NCBI GenBank assembly: GCA_017592775.1
Contig: JAGFNJ010000030.1
Coordinates: 1-64,000 of the forward strand
DNA length: 64,000 nucleotides
Origin: Candidatus Accumulibacter conexus
GTDB taxonomy: Bacteria > Pseudomonadota > Gammaproteobacteria > Burkholderiales > Rhodocyclaceae
Reading direction: 5' to 3'
This document shows, in pieces, positions 44,338-54,800 of this stretch. The number at the start of each line of letters is the position of its first letter. The first letter of the stretch is position 1. The translations under genes were made by a program, and so were the position numbers. Under the pieces are notes generated by a model. That model was given only the letters and a program-made list of their open reading frames with translations, was not told the DNA's origin and did no database searches.

Positions 44338-47300
44338 TCAGCCTTTCTTGCTTGCCTCGATCTGCTGCCGAATCCGTTCGATCTCGAGGCGCCTGGCCTC
44401 GGGCGAACCCCACGGAATCGCCCGCTGCGCGGCGCCGGCGCTCGCCGCCTCGCGTTGCGCCTGTAGCGCCTGGGCCTTCGCCAGGCGCGCCTCCTCGCGC
44501 GCGCGCTCGACCGCCAGCAGGCGCTCGGCGGCGATCGGCGGGCTGCGTGCCGGCAGGCCGGCCAGTGCGAGGAGGCGGTCGATCGCCTTCTGCACACTGT
44601 CCCATTCGCCGTGATCCCAGTGTGAGACCTCGCTGATCAGCGGCAGATTGAGGGCTGAGATGACCGGCAGCCAGACCTCTTCCTCGCCCTGACTGCGACG
44701 CACCGAGAGGCCGGGATCGAGCTGGTACCAGCCTTGCTGCAGGCGCCGGAACAACCCCCGGTTGTAGGCGTAGTCGCGGTCGATCTCGTTGCGCGCCAGC
44801 ACCGAGGAAAGGTACGGCCGCCGCCGGCGTTCGGGGCGGACGATGTTGGCCGGCAGGTGCTGCCAGGCATCGAGGATGTCCTTCGCCTCGAAGGCCCCCA
44901 TGCGGCGACGCTGCGGGTACGTGAAGCGCGACTTGAAGAGCACCCAGAGCGTCTGGAAGAGCGAATACTCGGCCAGGTGGCGGTCGAGGCGGACCAGCCG
45001 GTCGCCGGTCCGCAGGTCGATGCTGGCCGGAGCGAGCCGCTCATAGAGCGCGGCGAGCGGGCCGGTCGCGAAGGCCGGATCGCGGAAGCCCTCGCGCAGC
45101 GCCCAGTGCAACGCGTTGTAACCATACTGGTCGACGGCATCGCGGGCGGCACCGCGTTCGAGCAGGGCCTCGACGAGCGGCAGGTTGCCGGCCGCCGCCG
45201 CCGCCATCAGCGGCGTCTGGTTCATCGGCAGCCGATGCTCGATGCCATACTGCTCGCACTGCTTGAGGATGTCCTTGAACTGGCGGGCGAAGTAGGGTAC
45301 GTAGGTCTTGCGGCCAAAGGTCGCGCGCTGCTTCGGGAAGTTCACCGCCTGCTCGAAGCGCGCCTCGACGGCCAGCCAGGCAGCCAAGTGCGGCTCGTCA
45401 TGGCAGGTGGCGTACTCGTAGAGTTGCTGTTTCATCTTCGCGCCCGGCGCCCGTTCGCGGAACACCTTCTGCAACAGCTCGACGAGCTTCTCCCCGTTGA
45501 GCACCGGCCACGGCACCGGCGCCTGCTTCAGGATCGTCCGCCGGATCGCTTCCGCCTGCTCCTGCTTGCCCTGCAGTTCGAGCTTGCGCGCCTCCTTCTG
45601 CCAGTCCTCGAGCGTCGATTTCTGCGCCGCGACGCTGAGCTGGCCGACGCTCAGGCCGAGCAGTCCGACGAGCGGATGCGCGCTGTCCGACTCGATCACA
45701 TAGACGTTGCGGATGGCGCGCGTCAGCGCCACATAGAGCGCATTGACGAAGAACTTGTAGACCTCGAGCGACTTGTCGCTCTTGTCCTTCGCCCGCCGGT
45801 AGTCGAGCGTCTCGACCTCGAGGTCGGCAACGGCAACGCCATCGACGATCTCGGCGAACTCGGCACGGTGGTCGGAAATGAAGCGGTAGAGGACGATGTT
45901 CTCGTACTCGAGCCCCTTCGCCTCGTGGATCGAGAACAGCAGCGGCGTCGCGAAATGCCGGCGCGCCTCGATCTTGTCCTCGTCGCGCATGACCAGTACG
46001 GCGAACTGCGTCGACTGGCGGATCTTCTGGTCGAGTTCGCGCTTCGTCGCTTCCTTGTCGGGGATCAGCGCAACTTGGCCCGCGTCGCCGCCGACCGCCT
46101 GGACGAGGAAGTTGCTCTCGCGGTCGATCGAACCGAAGCGCCGGTGCTTGATCTTCAGCAACTGGTTGGCGACGCGCGTCGCCTCGAGACCATTGCGGAA
46201 GTTGGCGCTGAGGACGCGCAACTGCTGCCGCTCGGCGAGTTTCGGATCCTTCCAGAACAGGCTCTTGACCTGGCTCCAGGAGAAGAAGTTGGGGTGGACG
46301 ATCTGGTTTGAATCGCCGCAGAGCAGGAAGTGGCCCGGTTTCTTCAGCGTCTTCAGGACCAGCGCAAGCTGCACGGTGGTGATGTCCTGCACCTCGTCGA
46401 TGACGACGAAGTCGTAACGCGGCGCCGCCAGCGCCTGCCATTCCTGGGCGACGAGGTTGAGGTCGTAGAGCTTCGCCTCGGCGAGCCAGGCGCGATACTT
46501 TTCGAACAGTTCGTAGAGTCGCTCGCGCTGCTCGACGGCAAAGATCGACTGCCGGACGCCGAGTGCCAGGTAGTCTTCGCGACTCAGGATGCCGCCGGCG
46601 CCGGCCGCCAGGACACCGCGAATCTCCTCGAACACCTGATGCCCGTCGAACTCGCGGAACGCCTGCCGCATGCGCGCGAACCAGCCGGCGAAGTCGCGCC
46701 AAGTCGCCTCGCGGCCGGCTGGCACGCGGATCGACTCGACGAACTCGCGATACGACAGGAAGACCGCTTCCTGTGCGGCATGCTCGAAGCCGTTGGCGTA
46801 ATAGAGATCACGGGCGCCCTGCGCGAGGTAGCTCGAGTGCGTGACGTAGAGCACCTCGCCTTCGGCGTGCTTGAGTTTCTCGAGGGTCAACGCCGTCTTG
46901 CCGCTGCCGGCGCTGCCGACGACGATCAGCGGCGCCGGCTGGCGGTAGATCGCCTCCTGCGTGTCGTCGAAGGAGATCGGCTTGTCGAGCAGATGGATCG
47001 CCGTCCGTTCCGGGTGCAGGTAGCGGAGTGGCATTGCTTCGCCGACCGCCGTCGCGGCGTCGATGTCGGCGACCCGGCTCTCGTCGATCGCCGCGCCGCG
47101 CAGGAAGCGCGACTTGTCGTAATCGTGGTTGGCGATCACCTCGAGCATCAGCGCGCACACCTCGTCGCCATGGCGGACGAGCGAGAAGAGCAGCCGGTCG
47201 GCATCGTCGAGGCGGGCGCGGTAGAACTTGCCGTGGCTCAGATTGACCAGTTTCTTCACCTGCGCGGCGCGAAAATCGCCGCGCGCGATGGCCTCCGCCA

Positions 47301-47361
47301 CCTTCCTGTAGCTGGCCCGGACGCGCGTGGTGTCCAGGCCCGAGTATTCGAGTATCTTCAC
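44338..47361 (-). CDS. UvrD/Rep-like superfamily 1 helicase with N-terminal RelE/ParE-like segment and ankyrin repeats
   Basis: 1007 aa from a GTG at 47361. SF1 helicase motifs: Walker A GSAGSGKT (about 149-156), DEVQD (about 322-326), LLCGDSNQIVHP, SIHEAKGLEYENIV and VALTRA near 590. The first 90 residues (KFYRARLDDADRLLFSLVRHGDEVCALMLEVI) have the pattern of a RelE/ParE-like fold. Around 705-760 there are ankyrin-like units (QTPLMAAAAAGNLPLVEALLERGA, YGYNALHWALREG), and the C-terminus is a charged coiled coil. The frame is open to 47862 but the upstream part is Arg-rich noise, so the GTG was chosen. Next to a toxin-antitoxin pair and a restriction-like operon, so a defence role is plausible but unproven. 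Confidence 0.85.
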   Translation of the reverse strand: MKILEYSGLDTTRVRASYRKVAEAIARGDFRAAQVKKLVNLSHGKFYRARLDDADRLLFSLVRHGDEVCALMLEVIANHDYDKSRFLRGAAIDESRVADIDAATAVGEAMPLRYLHPERTAIHLLDKPISFDDTQEAIYRQPAPLIVVGSAGSGKTALTLEKLKHAEGEVLYVTHSSYLAQGARDLYYANGFEHAAQEAVFLSYREFVESIRVPAGREATWRDFAGWFARMRQAFREFDGHQVFEEIRGVLAAGAGGILSREDYLALGVRQSIFAVEQRERLYELFEKYRAWLAEAKLYDLNLVAQEWQALAAPRYDFVVIDEVQDITTVQLALVLKTLKKPGHFLLCGDSNQIVHPNFFSWSQVKSLFWKDPKLAERQQLRVLSANFRNGLEATRVANQLLKIKHRRFGSIDRESNFLVQAVGGDAGQVALIPDKEATKRELDQKIRQSTQFAVLVMRDEDKIEARRHFATPLLFSIHEAKGLEYENIVLYRFISDHRAEFAEIVDGVAVADLEVETLDYRRAKDKSDKSLEVYKFFVNALYVALTRAIRNVYVIESDSAHPLVGLLGLSVGQLSVAAQKSTLEDWQKEARKLELQGKQEQAEAIRRTILKQAPVPWPVLNGEKLVELLQKVFRERAPGAKMKQQLYEYATCHDEPHLAAWLAVEARFEQAVNFPKQRATFGRKTYVPYFARQFKDILKQCEQYGIEHRLPMNQTPLMAAAAAGNLPLVEALLERGAARDAVDQYGYNALHWALREGFRDPAFATGPLAALYERLAPASIDLRTGDRLVRLDRHLAEYSLFQTLWVLFKSRFTYPQRRRMGAFEAKDILDAWQHLPANIVRPERRRRPYLSSVLARNEIDRDYAYNRGLFRRLQQGWYQLDPGLSVRRSQGEEEVWLPVISALNLPLISEVSHWDHGEWDSVQKAIDRLLALAGLPARSPPIAAERLLAVERAREEARLAKAQALQAQREAASAGAAQRAIPWGSPEARRLEIERIRQQIEASKKG

Positions 47362-47556
47362 GACTGCTTCCGGCGTGGTGGATGGGAAAGCTGTGCGGCG
47401 GCGGCGGCGCGCCCGAACCGGGCGTGCCCGGCGAACGACGACCGCTGGGCCATCGGTGGCCCCAGTCGCCGACAGGCATCGCCATTGTAACGCAGGCCCG
47501 CGGCCGTTCTCCCCGGCGGCCGGCTCGCCGGCGCGACGATCGAACTGTCTGCCTCG

Positions 47557-47579
47557 GCGTATATCTTGGTAATATACGC
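47557..47579 (+). promoter_or_regulatory. Palindromic operator at the brnTA promoter
   Basis: GCGTATAT and ATATACGC form a perfect 8-bp inverted repeat with a 7-nt spacer, ending 2 nt before the brnT ATG. AT-rich in a GC-rich context and overlapping the likely -10 or ribosome-entry region. BrnA antitoxins repress their own promoter, so this is the likely binding site. Confidence 0.65.
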
Positions 47580-47581
47580 AA

Positions 47582-48175
47582 ATGATCGATCTGACCCGCA
47601 TCAGCGGTTTCGACTGGGACGACGGCAACGCGCGCAAGAACGAGAAGCATGGCGTCAGCCAGTCCGATGCCGAAGAAGTGTTCTTCCACCACCCGCTGTT
47701 GCTGCTCGCGGATGCGCGGCACAGCGCGCACGAATCGCGCTTCCACGCACTCGGAAACACCCGGCAGGGGCGGACGCTGCACATCACGTTCTCGTTGCGC
47801 CATGACGGCACGTTGATCCGTGTGATCTCGGCGCGTGACATGCACCGCAACGAAAGGAGCATTCATGAGCAAGCAGTTCAAGCCGCTGCCAACGTTCCAG
47901 GGCGAGGCGGACGAACACGCTTTCTGGGAGACCACGGGAAGCGACTCGACGGAATATCTGGACTGGAGACAGGCCCAGGGCGTCGTCCTGCCGAACCTGA
48001 AACCATCGACCAAGACCATATCGCTGCGCCTGCCGCAACATCTGCTCGACGCAATCAAGGCGGCAGCAAACGCGCGCGACGTGCCCTATCAGTCGCTGAT
48101 CAAGGTGTGGTTGCAGGAGAAGGTGGAACATCACTGAAATGGCAAAGCACCGGCGCGCGCTCTGGCACCGGATGA
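47582..48175 (+). CDS. brnT: BrnT-family ribonuclease toxin with out-of-frame extension over brnA
   Basis: Residues 1-95 are a RelE-fold BrnT toxin: GFDWDDGNARKNEKHGVSQSDAEEVF, then HALGNTRQGRTLHITFSLR and RVISARDMHRNER. A normal BrnT would stop around 47870, where brnA begins. Here the frame has no stop and runs to 48175, right across brnA in another frame. The extra 100 residues are Gly/Arg-rich and unlike a folded domain. Either the stop was lost by point mutation or the product is naturally longer. Start fixed by the palindrome and the ATG after it. Confidence 0.82.
   Translation: MIDLTRISGFDWDDGNARKNEKHGVSQSDAEEVFFHHPLLLLADARHSAHESRFHALGNTRQGRTLHITFSLRHDGTLIRVISARDMHRNERSIHEQAVQAAANVPGRGGRTRFLGDHGKRLDGISGLETGPGRRPAEPETIDQDHIAAPAATSARRNQGGSKRARRALSVADQGVVAGEGGTSLKWQSTGARSGTG
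47865..48137 (+). CDS. brnA: BrnA-family antitoxin
   Basis: 90 aa. The N-terminal half binds the toxin (PLPTFQGEADEHAFWETTGSDSTEYLDW). The C-terminal half is a ribbon-helix-helix DNA-binding domain (KTISLRLPQHLLDAIKAAANARDVPYQSLIKVWLQEKV). An excellent AAAGGAGC ribosome site lies 4-5 nt before the ATG, inside the brnT frame. Neutralises BrnT and represses the operon. Confidence 0.9.
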   Translation: MSKQFKPLPTFQGEADEHAFWETTGSDSTEYLDWRQAQGVVLPNLKPSTKTISLRLPQHLLDAIKAAANARDVPYQSLIKVWLQEKVEHH

Positions 48176-48254
48176 GTTCCTCTTCCGCGTGCGATCCGGC
48201 ACGGCCCTGACCCCTGCCGGCATGGACCGTTGCTCCCGATGGCGCCGGCCGGCC

Positions 48255-48839
48255 TCAGCGCGTGATGACGTAGCCGACTCGCCGGGCATGCTCGGCGAGG
48301 TCGAACGCGTTCGGGTCGAAATCGTCGCCGAGCCACTCCCTGGCGTCCTCGTGGTCCTCGGCCGCCGGGTCGCTCCAGGTGGCGATGAGGTCGGCGTAGC
48401 CGTACACGCCGCCGCAGTCCTCGGGCGGACACGCCCCCTTGCCGGCGAGCAGCACGGCGCGCGGCGCCACCGGATCGACCGGCAATCGTTTCTCGATGGC
48501 GATGCTGTGCCACCAGTCGTCACCGAAGTCGTACCAGTAGCGGAACTTCCGCTGACCCGACAGCCAGGCGCCGAGCATTGCGGTGTCTTCGGGAAGCGCC
48601 GGCTCGTCGTCGTCGAACATGCCGTCCGAGTCAACCGGCATTCCTATCCGCAGGCCGGCGACGCGGAATTCGTGCAGGTGGGCATCGTCCCAGCCCATGG
48701 CCACCTGGATGACCCGGTGCAATTCCTGGAAACTGAGGTCGTCGTCGACCTCGACGCGGCGCCAGATCGCCGGCCGGAAGCGTTCGAGGGTGATCTTCAG
48801 GCGCAGGCGTTCGCGCGGCATGGTCGTTGGCGTGTTCAT
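48255..48839 (-). CDS. Plasmid pRiA4b ORF-3-like protein
   Basis: 194 aa. Family signatures: [47 protein letters not shown] near the start and [18 protein letters not shown] in the middle, then a Cys pair ([10 protein letters not shown]) that may bind metal. The family is widespread on plasmids and accessory DNA and has no firm function. The ATG at 48839 overlaps the methyltransferase stop by 4 nt, making it the last gene of the res-vapC-mod operon. Confidence 0.88.
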   Translation of the reverse strand: MNTPTTMPRERLRLKITLERFRPAIWRRVEVDDDLSFQELHRVIQVAMGWDDAHLHEFRVAGLRIGMPVDSDGMFDDDEPALPEDTAMLGAWLSGQRKFRYWYDFGDDWWHSIAIEKRLPVDPVAPRAVLLAGKGACPPEDCGGVYGYADLIATWSDPAAEDHEDAREWLGDDFDPNAFDLAEHARRVGYVITR

Positions 48840-51433
48840 GGTTGCAGTACCTTGGTCGATTCCTCGCCGAACTGGCTGACGACGCGCACCGCCACACGCC
48901 TGCCGGCCCGGAAAGGAATGGGATGGGAAACGAAGCCGTACAGGCGGTCGAAGGCTTCGTCGTCGATCTCGATCTTCAGGGTGTTCTCGAGCTTCCTGCG
49001 GGTGCGCGTCTTCGCCACGTCGGACAGGCCGCGCTTCCACTTGTCGAACTCGTCCCGGTCGCCGCCGCAGAAGAACACCTGGCGGACCATGAAGCTGGAT
49101 CCGTCGTAATCGTCGTCGACCATCCAGTAGGCGATGTCGGCCACCGAGCGCGCCTTGACCTCGTCGCGGATCGGGTCGTAGAGATCGAGACCGCGGATTT
49201 CGACGCGGACCGTGTCGCCGTCGCGCTGCAGGGCGATGTCCGGCTCGCCGATGGTGACGAAGGTCGCGGCCTTCCTGTCCTTCCTGGTCAGGCCGGCCTG
49301 CAGCAGGTCGTCGTGCATGCGCACCTTGTCGACGCGGAAACTGCCGGCGCGCTGCCTCTGCACGGAATTCTCGACGTCCGACTCGAAGGCGAAGCCGAGA
49401 ATCAGCAGCCATTGCGCGTCGCCGCGCGCGCGGCAAGCCTTCACCGCGTCGTTCACCGCCTGCCGGCTGACCGGCGCAAACTGCGGGCCGAGGTGGATGT
49501 AGGCCTTCTGCTCGCCGTCGGCGGTATCGTAATAGCCCTCGGCGTGCAGCGCGCTGTCGGGCAGCGCATCGACGCGGACGAAGACCGCCATTTCGTTGCG
49601 CGCGCCGTTCTTGACGCCGGCAGTCTTCAGGTGCTCGAAGACGCGTTGCTGAAACGCTTCCATCCGCTGGTGGTCGAGGCTCGCCTGCGCGACATCCTCC
49701 GGCGCCAGCGGTTCGTAGCTCTGCAGCGTCTCGACCGTGAACGGCCCGGCGACGCGCAGCTTGCCGCGGTCGACCGCCGGCTGGTCGTAGAGCGTCACCT
49801 CCTCCGGCGGTTCGTCGTTGGCCAGCGAGCCGAGGGTGATCCGCTGCACCGTCCTGTAGAGGAAGCCGTGCCGCAGGTCCCAGTGCTCGCGCGGCAGCCC
49901 CTTCTTCTCGTCCTGCAGCGTGTACCACGGGTAGCTGGCGGTCATCAGCCGCGTCTTGGCGATGTTCAGCGCGACGCGCGAAGTGTCGGTGGTGATCCAG
50001 CGGCGGCCCCATTGCTCGGCGACATGGGCGGAGGTGCCGGAACCGCAGGTCGGGTCGAGGACGAGGTCGCCGGGGTCAGTGGTCATCAGGATGCAGCGTT
50101 GGATGATCTTGGAGTTGGTCTGCACGACGTACATTCGATCGGGCGCGCCGCCAATGTCGGTCCAGATGTTGTTCAACGGAAAGGCCGGGAAGTCGTCGAA
50201 GTAGCGGACATATCGCAAAGCCATGGCCTGGCCATGAACACGCCGCATGGCGACGAGTTTCGCCATTCCCGACTCGTTTGTCTTCCACCGACTCTTGATG
50301 TTCGGCAGGAATTCCCGCCCCTCAACCGTGACGGGAAACCAGCAGGCAGCGCCTTCGCCTTTTTCACGGCCGACACTTGCTGACTGGAGGTCCCCTAGTG
50401 TCAGGGCGCGTGCCCCTGCCGGCAGCAGTTCCGGGCGCTCGCGTTCCTCGGCAGTCAGGGCGCGGCGCGTACCGTCCGCCAGCTCGACCATGTTGTAATG
50501 CTCGCTGCCTTCGCCGCCGAAAGCCTTGGCTTTGTAGAGCTCGCGGTACTTGAGATTGTCCTTGTGCTTGCCGTACCAAAGCAGATAGTCGGCCACGCCA
50601 CTCAAGTGCGGATTGGTGGCGCTTGTCGTCTTCTGGAGGGTGATGAGCGCGACAAAATTCCCGCTTCCGAACACCTCATCCATCACGCAGCGCACCAGAT
50701 GCACATTCTCGTCGCTGATCTGCACGAAGCATGAGCCGCTTTCGCTCAGCAACTCCTTCGCCACCAGCAGCCGGTCGCGCAGGTAGCTCAAATACGAGTG
50801 AATCCCGAGTTCCCAGGTATCGCGAAACGCCTTGATCACCTCCGGCTCGCCGGACAGGCTGGCGTCGTCGCCGTCCTTGACGTTGCGGTCGTTGAGGCGA
50901 ATCTGCCAGTTCGAGTTGTACTTGATGCCGTAGGGCGGGTCGATGTAGATCATCTGCACCTGGCCCTTCATCCCCTCACGTTCGAGCAGGCTGGCCATCA
51001 CCATCAGGCTGTCGCCCTGGATCAGCCGGTTGGCCCAGCGGTCGGCGTGCCGGTAATAGCTCTGCGGCTTGTCGAGTTCGTCGACGTCCTTGTAGTTGGC
51101 GAACAGCTCGTCGACGAAGAGATCGGCCTGGTGGTCGGCTTCACGGCGCAGCGTATAGAGGCGCTGGATCAGCTTCTCCGGGGCAATGTGTTCGGTGCGG
51201 TAGAGCGAGCGGATGTCGACTTCCAGATGTTCGTCGCGATCAGCGGCGCCGTACTTCTCCAGCCAGTACAGTTCGGGGTCCTGGCCGCGCTGCGTCACCG
51301 GGTTGAGCGGCCACGTCGCCTCGGTCTGGCGGGCTGCCGCGCTCTCCTGCTCGCAACCGGCTTCTTCCTGGCTCGGGATGCGCGTGCGTCTGGCGTTGCG
51401 GTGCTTCAGGCTGTCGATCTTCTTGTCGGTCAT
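48836..51433 (-). CDS. Type III-like DNA methyltransferase (Mod)
   Basis: 865 aa. N6-adenine methyltransferase of the beta order: catalytic [14 protein letters not shown] near residue 160, target-recognition insert about 230-430, then AdoMet motif [20 protein letters not shown] near 440. The C-terminal 300 residues are an extra domain ([17 protein letters not shown] ... [24 protein letters not shown]) not present in short Mod proteins. Overlaps by 4 nt with both neighbours, vapC upstream and the pRiA4b-like gene downstream. Should modify the sites cut by the Res-like protein of the same operon. Confidence 0.9.
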   Translation of the reverse strand: MTDKKIDSLKHRNARRTRIPSQEEAGCEQESAAARQTEATWPLNPVTQRGQDPELYWLEKYGAADRDEHLEVDIRSLYRTEHIAPEKLIQRLYTLRREADHQADLFVDELFANYKDVDELDKPQSYYRHADRWANRLIQGDSLMVMASLLEREGMKGQVQMIYIDPPYGIKYNSNWQIRLNDRNVKDGDDASLSGEPEVIKAFRDTWELGIHSYLSYLRDRLLVAKELLSESGSCFVQISDENVHLVRCVMDEVFGSGNFVALITLQKTTSATNPHLSGVADYLLWYGKHKDNLKYRELYKAKAFGGEGSEHYNMVELADGTRRALTAEERERPELLPAGARALTLGDLQSASVGREKGEGAACWFPVTVEGREFLPNIKSRWKTNESGMAKLVAMRRVHGQAMALRYVRYFDDFPAFPLNNIWTDIGGAPDRMYVVQTNSKIIQRCILMTTDPGDLVLDPTCGSGTSAHVAEQWGRRWITTDTSRVALNIAKTRLMTASYPWYTLQDEKKGLPREHWDLRHGFLYRTVQRITLGSLANDEPPEEVTLYDQPAVDRGKLRVAGPFTVETLQSYEPLAPEDVAQASLDHQRMEAFQQRVFEHLKTAGVKNGARNEMAVFVRVDALPDSALHAEGYYDTADGEQKAYIHLGPQFAPVSRQAVNDAVKACRARGDAQWLLILGFAFESDVENSVQRQRAGSFRVDKVRMHDDLLQAGLTRKDRKAATFVTIGEPDIALQRDGDTVRVEIRGLDLYDPIRDEVKARSVADIAYWMVDDDYDGSSFMVRQVFFCGGDRDEFDKWKRGLSDVAKTRTRRKLENTLKIEIDDEAFDRLYGFVSHPIPFRAGRRVAVRVVSQFGEESTKVLQP

Positions 51434-51837
51434 GGCGTGGTCCAGTCTTCGAGCGTCAGGCCGCTGACGCGGTCAAACTCGCCGGTGTTGTTGGTCACCA
51501 GGGCGATGCCCAGGGCTTGCGCGTGCGCGGCGATCCACAGGTCGTTGGGGCCGATGATCCGGCCGGCCTTCTCCAGCTCCCCGCGGATTGCGCCGTAGCG
51601 TGTGCCGACCCGCTCGTCGACGCCGATCACCGGGATGATCGCCCGCACCCTGGCGAGAATCTCCAGCGAACGGGTCCGCTGTTGCGACTTTTCGGCGCCG
51701 AGCACCAGCTCGCCCCAGGTGATGACCGACATGACCGCCTGACCGGGCGGCAAGGCGTCGATGCGCTCCGGCACCCCGGGCTTGGCCTTCTTGTAGGCGA
51801 TGCAGATGTTGGTGTCGAGAAGGTAGCGGGGCGTCAT
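51430..51837 (-). CDS. vapC: VapC-like PIN-domain toxin without visible antitoxin
   Basis: 135 aa PIN ribonuclease. The acidic metal ligands are all present: D8 (LLDTN), E43 (WGELVLG), D99 (GPNDLWIAA) and D122 (GEFDRV). It lies between res and mod with 4-nt overlaps on both sides. No VapB-like ORF was found beside it, neither in the operon nor in the antisense frames. Either a neighbour protein or an unlinked antitoxin controls it, or it serves as an effector of the operon. Confidence 0.9.
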   Translation of the reverse strand: MTPRYLLDTNICIAYKKAKPGVPERIDALPPGQAVMSVITWGELVLGAEKSQQRTRSLEILARVRAIIPVIGVDERVGTRYGAIRGELEKAGRIIGPNDLWIAAHAQALGIALVTNNTGEFDRVSGLTLEDWTTP

Positions 51838-54800
51838 TCGAAGGGCTCGCGCTGTTCGAAGAGCGGTGGATCTTCCCGGCCGTCGAGGTAGAAATCATCG
51901 GGCAGGCTGGCCAGCAGCCGCAGGGCTTCGCCGAGCGTATCCGGGGCGGCATCGATCTCCTCGACGATGCGCCGGATGGCCAGGGTCAACGCCGGCTTGA
52001 TGTCCGCGATGTCCGTGATCTCGGCAAAGTACCACGGCGGCAGCCCGAGCTGGCTGCGCGCGTTGTTGACGGCCGGCAGCCAGCGTTCGCGTACCGCCCA
52101 GCGCTTGAGTTCCTTGTCCTGGTTGAAGCCGCTGATCTCGAGGATCAGGTTGCCCGTGCGCAGCTTCGACGTCCGCAGGCGGATCAGGTAGTCGGGCAGG
52201 TAGCTGCGCTCCTTGCCGCCGCTGATGTAGGGAATGCGGAAGTCGAGGAAGGCGTTCTTGACGTAACTCTCGACCGCCGGCAGCTTTTCCAGCGTCTTCG
52301 CGGCGATCTGCTCCCAGGTGTCGGTGTCGGCGACGACCAGATTGACGTGGCTCTTCTTCGTCGGCCAGGTCTTGCGGCTGGTGCGGCCGAAGACGTGCCG
52401 CGTGCTGCCCTGCGGATTGTAGTGGTTGAGGATCGGCAGCACGCGCTCGTGTTCCGCGGCCTGGGCAACGATGCCGCGGTTGATGCTCTCGACCACCGGC
52501 TGCGGGTCTTCGTAGATCACCAGGCGCTTGTAGATCGGGTCGTCCTCGCCGACGACCATCAGCTTTTCCTCGTACCAGCGCTCGACGATCTGCCTGACCT
52601 GCTGGAAGAGACGCAGGTCGGCACGCTGGGCTTCGTCGCCATGGATCCGGCGCAGGTAGTCGCGCGTCAGCTTGTAGATCACCGTCTGCTCGCGCAGTTG
52701 GTCGAGCCGCAGGCGCATCGTCTGGCGATCTTCGGAAACGGCGGTGCCAAGCGTCGTTTCCAGCGGCAGCCGGGTGGTATCGAGGCGATAGTCGGGCGTG
52801 CCGCTGAAGTCGGCCGCGAGGCGGTCGCTGTCGGTCTGCAGGCGGTAACCGATGAGGTTGGGGAAGCGGATTTCGAGGCTGGCGCGTTCGCGCAGTGCAC
52901 GCAGCGTGGCGTACTGCGGCGGGTCGACGTGGCTGCTCCGACCGGCCTGGAACAGCTTGAAGGGGATGCCGATGATGTGCGCGTACTCGGGCGGGAACTT
53001 GCCGGTCTTCGGGTCGGTGAAGTAGTGGCGGCGACGCAGCGCCCGGCCGGCGACCTGTTCGCAGAGCAGTTGCGAGCCGAAGGCGCGCAGTCCCATGACG
53101 TGCGTGACGGTGTTGGCGTCCCAGCCTTCGCTGAGCATCGCCACCGAGACGACGCAGCGAACGTGTGCGCCAAGGGTGTCCACCTTGCCGACGGTATTGA
53201 CCACTTCGCGCAGTAGTTGCGCGTCGCTCAGCTCCTCGACGCCGCGCTCGGGGTGGCGGAGGCGGTATTGACGCTTGAAGCGCTCGATCTCGGGCGCAAA
53301 GACCTTCTTGAAGCCTTCGTCGATCTGGCCCGAGTGTTCGAGGGCATCGCTGTCGATCAGCAGTGTCGGCGGCCGCGCCAGCGGCCGCGCCGTATCCCGG
53401 TCGAAATTCGAGAACAGCGGGAAACGGCCGGGAACGGCGTGCCTCTGGCCGCTCTCGTCGACGCGTTCGTAGCCGGCAATCTCCTTGAAGACTTCGCGCG
53501 AAACGGCGGTATTGCCGCAGACGACGATGAAGACCGGCGGCGCCGTGAACAGGTCGGCTTTCAGTTCGCCCCGTCGGCGCAGACCGCGCTCGTATTCGTC
53601 GTAGTGGGCGTAGAACTGGTCGAGCGCCTGCCTGACCAGAGCCGGCAGGTTCGGCGCTGCCTCGCCAACGTCTTCTTCGTTCGCCTCGCGACGCTGCGTG
53701 CGCTGTCCCTTGCGCGGGAGTTCGGCCTTGCAGTTCTCGTAAAGGTTCTTCAATACCGGCTCTTCGATCGCCTGGCTGCTGTCGTCGATCGGCAGAAAGG
53801 GAATCTTGACCAGACCGGCTTCGATCGCTTCGATCAGACCGAAATCGCTGACCACCCAGGGGAAGAGCGAGTACGCGGGAAAGCCCGAGCCGGAGAGGTA
53901 GAACGGCGTCGCCGACAGGTCATGGACGGCCCGCACCTGGAAGCGTCGGGCACAGGCACGCAGGCCGGAGAACCAGACGGCGGCGCGCTCGTTCTCGGTG
54001 GCCGAATTGTCGAGCTCGGTGTCGCGACCTCTGGCGCGCGGGAGGTAGCAATGGTGCGCCTCGTCATTGATCACCAGCAACCGGCGCCCGGCCTTGAAGC
54101 CACCAAGAACGCGGCGCAGCATCTGGCTTTCGTCCTCACGGCTCTCGACCTTCCTGCCATCGTCGCCGAGCTTGCCATCGAAGGGCGTGCGCTTGTTGCC
54201 GCCGAGCACACGCGGCAGGAATTCGTGGTAGTTGGTGATGACCAGCCGGTGGGCGAGTTCGCCGAGGGCGTGCTGGTAGGCCGGTGGCACGAGATGACGC
54301 TGGCGGTAGTAGTCCGCGGCGGCGGACGGCTGCTGGCTCTGACCGTCCGGCAGGAGAACGTTGAGGCGATCGCGGATGGTGATGCCCGGTGCGAGGACCA
54401 GAAAGTAGTCGACGTAGCGCGTGTCGTTGCGGTACTCGCGACGATTGAAGTAGTGATAGAGGATCAGGCAGGCCATGACCACGGTCTTGCCGCTGCCGGT
54501 GGCCATCTTGAAGGCGATGCGCGGCAGGTGGTTGGCCGGATCGTCGCTTGCCGTCGCCTGTCGTTGCCGCAACTGGTTCTGGACATGCGTGCCGGTGTTC
54601 GATTTCTCGGCCACTTCGTTCAGCCAGATGGCGGCCTCGACCGCTTCCTGCTGGGCGAAGAACAGCTTCTGATGCGCCGCCCGCTCGGGGTTGGCGAACC
54701 AGTACTGCAGCAGATCGCGGGTGACGCGGCTGCTGACGCCGCGGTAGCCGGCTTGCCGCCAGGAACGCAGCGCGTCGCGCAGCGTATTGATCAGATGTTC

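Noticed and set aside
47362-47862. Upstream extension of the helicase frame by 167 codons
   Set aside because: Arg-rich and antisense to brnT; the helicase N-terminus fits the GTG at 47361.
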